Part shown: piece after piece, positions 54,421 through 59,704 of the stretch
Layout of the letters: every line of letters begins with the position of its first letter
How positions within the stretch are numbered: position 1 is the first letter of the stretch
Notes under the pieces: model-generated
What the model was told of the DNA's origin: nothing
What the model saw: only the letters and a program-made list of their open reading frames with translations
The model's database searches: none
Program-made: the position numbers and the translations under genes
Origin: Protea cynaroides
Taxonomy: Eukaryota > Streptophyta > Magnoliopsida > Proteales > Proteaceae
Assembly: GCA_028583415.1 (NCBI GenBank)
Contig: CM053270.1
Span: 54,632,173-54,696,172 of the forward strand
Reading direction: 5' to 3'
Length of the DNA: 64,000 bases

Positions 54421-54462
<42 letters not shown>

Positions 54463-55749
54463 ACAAGCTGGAGCATGGAGGAATGTGAAAACTTCAACTT
54501 GAAACAATGTAGCAACGAAAGCAACAGCAGCAGCAGTAGTAACTGCAACACAATATAGGTAATTGTGAACTAAGTAGTAGTAGTGGGTAGAGTAGACACC
54601 TAGCAACAACAACAGCACAGTATTAGTCACCATGAACCAAGTAGTAGTAGCAGTAGCAGCAACAGGAATAGCAATAGTAATGGCTCCAACACAGTCGAAG
54701 AAGTAGTAGAGGTTGCATCACATGCAGGTAGTAGAAGTTGTATCGCGTGCAAGCGGTAGAGTTTGCATCAGGTGCAGTACTAGTGGCTGCATCAGGTGCA
54801 GGTAAGTAAGGTTGTACCACGTGCAACTATAGTAGGCTCCAACATGAACATGCCAGTAGTAAGCTAAGCTCTATTTAATGAAAAGGCACGAACTTGATCA
54901 GATATATATACTATCTCCCCCTCACATGGAACATTCCACACAGACAAATTATGGTAGAAGACTTCAAAGTGTAAGATATAGATTAGAATATCAATAGGAA
55001 CAAGATATCCAAATTTCAAAACCATCCAATGGTCAAATTAAGAAATATGGTGAAGCCCTAGTGTGACTAGGAATAACTAGATGAGGTAGAATTCCATAAT
55101 CAGTTGACTCAAGTGGATTTTTGACATTAATTAAGAAGTCAAAGATCCAATCAGCAGATGTGGACCAATAATGGACGGCAAGTAGTTAAATATAACTAGG
55201 ATAAGTCATCAAAATTTAAGGACGATCCAATGGTGGATATTAGAGATATCAAGAAATCCTAAATGAGGTAGAATTCCTTAATTCAGAGGTAGGAGACTAG
55301 TAGCAATAAATCAAATAAGATTAGAACAAATCTGATCAGGTCAGTATTGCAAACAGCAAAGCACCAGATCAGATCGATGGCAATAGTAAAACAGCAGCAT
55401 TGGCAGATCAAAACCATATCAAATCAATAGCAGTAGCAGACCAAAACCAGATCGAATCAGATTTGCATAGATCAATAATAGCAACCAATAGCAGTAGCAA
55501 ATCTAATCGATAAAGTGAAGCAGCAATAGGTAGGATAGCAGCAGTAGGTATAATATGAAAAGGCATAAGCAGCAAAGACAGCAATGGTGGGTGCACACCA
55601 TGAAGAAGAACTTTAGATGACTCTCAAAACCACAACCAGGTGATTGCTCTAATACCATGTAACACAACAACAATAATAACAAAGTCTTATCCCAACTAAA
55701 TGGGGTTGGCTATTCTAATACCATGTAACAAAATAGAAAATAAGAGAGG

Positions 55750-55787
<38 letters not shown>

Positions 55788-58700
55788 ATAATCGAATTAG
55801 TTGGTGTTGCTCTCTTCCTTGTAGTTTATATTTATAAAAAATAGAAAACAAATATTAGATAGGATCTAGGACTCTACAAATCAAAATCTTAGTCACTAAC
55901 TAAAGACAAAATAAAATCAAAATAGGAAAAGGAAGCTAACAAGTCTAATTGGTAAAAGAAACTAATAAAGAAAACTAATAAACTAATTAGGAGTCCATCA
56001 GTCCACGTGATTAACTGTTTTAACTTAACAATCAGCAATAATGTATTTTATGTCATTACGCTAATAGAAATCACAAGCTAAGCTAGTTTACGAGCAAGAT
56101 CTATGAGAATTTTAGGAATAAGATCCTTTTTTTTTTAGGGTGGATGAGGTTGACCTAAAGGGCTAGCAAGCCAAGATTGAGGGTTGGTGGGGAATATTAT
56201 CCAGTTTTAAAATAAAATACTTGTGACTTGTGATGTTGATGAAGATGGATGAGAGTGATGATGATAATTGAAGATGAAGATAGATAAATGGCAATCTAGA
56301 GTCTCACTAGTTGCCCAGTCATAGAATTCCCACCTAGGCACACTTGATTTTCACAAGTTCACAAAGAGAGGATTTTCATAAAGTTCTGAATGTAGTAATA
56401 GTAACCCATAATTCTAACAGCCCCTTGGTTACATCAACTTGAATTAAATGGTCTGTTGGAATTTCAAAACTAAATGGAATTCCCAATACCTAGAAACTAA
56501 AACCCATACATTAATAACAAACCCTAGACCTAGGAAACACAAACAAGATATAAAAAACAATTCCTAGACATTGAAAACAATTCCTAGACATAAAAAACTG
56601 TTCCCAAGACACAGAGACTACAAACAAGATATTGAAAATTAAAGATAGAAGGCAATTAATGCTGTCTTGGAATTAAAAAAAAGGCAAAAAAAAAATCTGC
56701 TAGAAGATGGAATCTGCTTGAAGACAACTAGCAACAGCCATAAGGGAGACTACTACAGTACCCACGGATACCGTTTACGAGAACAGTACTTCATGAACAC
56801 TATTGGCTGGGCTAGAAAAGTTGGCCGTCCCAATTGACTACGCTGCTGTTTGCTGAACCATACTGCATCAATTCCCCTCTGCTTAAGAAAAACTCATGGT
56901 CCATGAGTTTTAAAATGATTCAAAATCAGCATGTCTAGTTGAGTCTTAAGTAAAGTCCGGTTGCTTTTGAAAGCTTTGAAGAAAGCCCGCCACCTTGGGA
57001 CCACTCTCTTTAAAGTACGGTGGAAGAATTACAAAGTCAATATGTTCGACTTCATGAAAGGAATCAACTGTGAATGTGGTGTTTGTAGGGTCCACCATAT
57101 TTGTCTTTGTGTCTTTGGTCATCTCCTCAATTGTTATAACCTCATCATCACTAGTGCTTTCACTATTAGTCGATGGAGCCGTATAAGAAATATTAACTTC
57201 ACATGTGTCCTCATAATTGACTTCAATAAAATCATTCATCTTGTGATTGGTAGTCTTCAACAACGTAAACTACTACAGTAGGAACATCAATGTATTCCGG
57301 TGGAGGAGAGTATTTGGTATGGCCCAACTATGCTCCATTTGAGTCAACTGATTATGCAGATGAATATGGATGAGGGTGATAATAATAGTTGAAGATGAAG
57401 ATAGAAAAGTGTCAATCTAGAGTCCCACTAGTTGCCTAACCATAAGAGTCCCACCTAGGCACACTCATTTTTCACAATCACACTTGATTCTCACAAGTAG
57501 GTTCTCAAAGAGGATTTTCACAAAGTTCTGAATGCTGTAATAACAACCCATAATTCCATTATATAGGGAAAAAGGAGGCTTAACAGTCCATTGGTTACAT
57601 CAACTTGAATTAAATGGCTTGTTGGAATTCCAAGACTAAATAAAATTCCCAACACCTAGAAATCAAAACCCATACATTAATAACAAACCCTAGACCTATA
57701 AAACATAAACAAGACATAGAAAATTGTACTTAAGACATTAAAAACTACAAACAAGATATTGAAAATTGAAGATGGAAAACACTTAATGCGGTCTTGGAAT
57801 ATGAAAAGGCAAAAAGAATCTGCTAGAAGATGGAATCTATTGGAAGACAACTTACAACAGCCATAAAGGAGGCTATTGCGGGACCCATGGGTACTGTTCA
57901 CGTGAACAGTACTTCATGAACAGTATTGACTGGGCAAGAAAAACATGTTGTCTCAATGGACTGGATTGTTGCTGGCTGAACCATACTGCATCAGTGGAAG
58001 AAATTCAGATGAATTTTTTCTTATATTATTAGGGTTTTAATTTGTAATAAACATAGGTGTGGTTGGTGTATGCTTTTTAGATAAATAGAACGAAAATGGA
58101 TTACATGGTGTGTAACTTCAGTCACACTAAGACAGTTAATGAGGTGGTTGAAATTGATGAAGGAGATTTCGCAAAGTGATTAATTTTAGGTATCTAAGCA
58201 CAATTATAAATAAAGAAGGTGATAAAGAAGATGATGTTTCACAAAGAATTAAAATAAAATGGATGAAGTGGAAAGGTGTGTCTGGAGTGTTGTGTAATCG
58301 ATGTATTAAAAAGGAAAAAAAAATTATAGGAAGTCATTAGACCGCTATGATATATGTGGTAGAATGTTGGGTGAAGCAGTTAAGAAGCATAATATAGGTA
58401 AAGTCAATCTATCTAAGATGAGAATGGTGAGATAGATGTGGCAAAACTAGGAAGAATAAAGTAAAGAATGACCATATTAGAAATAAACTTAAAAGTAGTT
58501 TAGATATATGATAAGCTACGGGAAAGTCATTTAAGGTGGCATAGCCAAGTTCAAAAGAAGCCTTTAGATGCTCCAATATGGATGAGTGATTTAATTCAGA
58601 TTAAAAGAACGAAAAGAGTTGCATATAGAGGCAGTGAGGAAAGACATGGATAATTTAGGAATTGAATCAAGTATGACCTCAAATACAGCTGATTGGAGGG

Positions 58701-59657
58701 TAAGGATCTATGTAGCTAACCCATTTAGTTGGGATAAGGATTTGTTGCTATTGTGATAGATGTCATTACCTATTAGGATTTTATTTTTATATAAATTGTA
58801 GATGTCTCTAAAAGAAAGAATTTCAAGCAACTAGTTTTAATATTGTAAATGAGGTGAGGCCCTAATTCCTCTAAGAACATTGAGGTGTTGGTGAGATACC
58901 ATTGGAAGAGGTTTCATAAGTTCCTCTATAACACCCCAACTCATACTATTACCATAGCTTTTATCTCTCCCTTCCGCCAACCATTCTACTTGCCACGTGG
59001 CATGGTATGACCATAGTTGTCAAGGCGTCGCCTAGGCGACCAATCAACCTTGTGACGCCCTGGAAAATCAGGCGCCCTGGTCACCTAGGCGCCTTGTCAG
59101 GGCTCCAATGCCTTGGTTCGCCTTGACACCTTGACAACTATGGGTATGACACTACCACTTTCTTCTTCCCTACATCAAACTTACCAATCATTTGATTCAT
59201 TTTCAAGGTCACTTCTAGTTTGAACATTGAACAAAATTATCAATGAGTTACCAAAATGTAGGACTATCCCTTCTGTCTTCCACCCAAAAGAAGACGGAAA
59301 CTCAGATGTACAATTTGAAATGGGAATTAAATAAGTTGCCCCTATATCATCTAATGCTTAAGCAGATGAGTTTGCTGAGATGATCTCTAGGCCACATGTT
59401 CTATGGTGCTCCTAATTTGGTTCTTAACGAGTATGGCGTAGGTCAAATGCTATTGTTCTCATTGTCCTTTTGCATACCCTCTCCCATTTCAAGAAAATCA
59501 TCTTGTCACATTCATTCGTACTCTACCCTCCCATTCAAAAAGAGTGGTAGTTGTCACCCGAAACAGTGAAAGCAGTGATCATCACCGCCACACCACCATC
59601 ATCATAATAATGAGATATCATATAAAAATGATGCTAATAATACTAGAAGTAGTAGTA

Positions 59658-59704
<47 letters not shown>

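Noticed and set aside
56946..57281. Overlapping frames on both strands inside the short LTR element
   Set aside because: The minus frame may be a remnant of an element protein, but no domain is recognisable; left as a note in the element entry.
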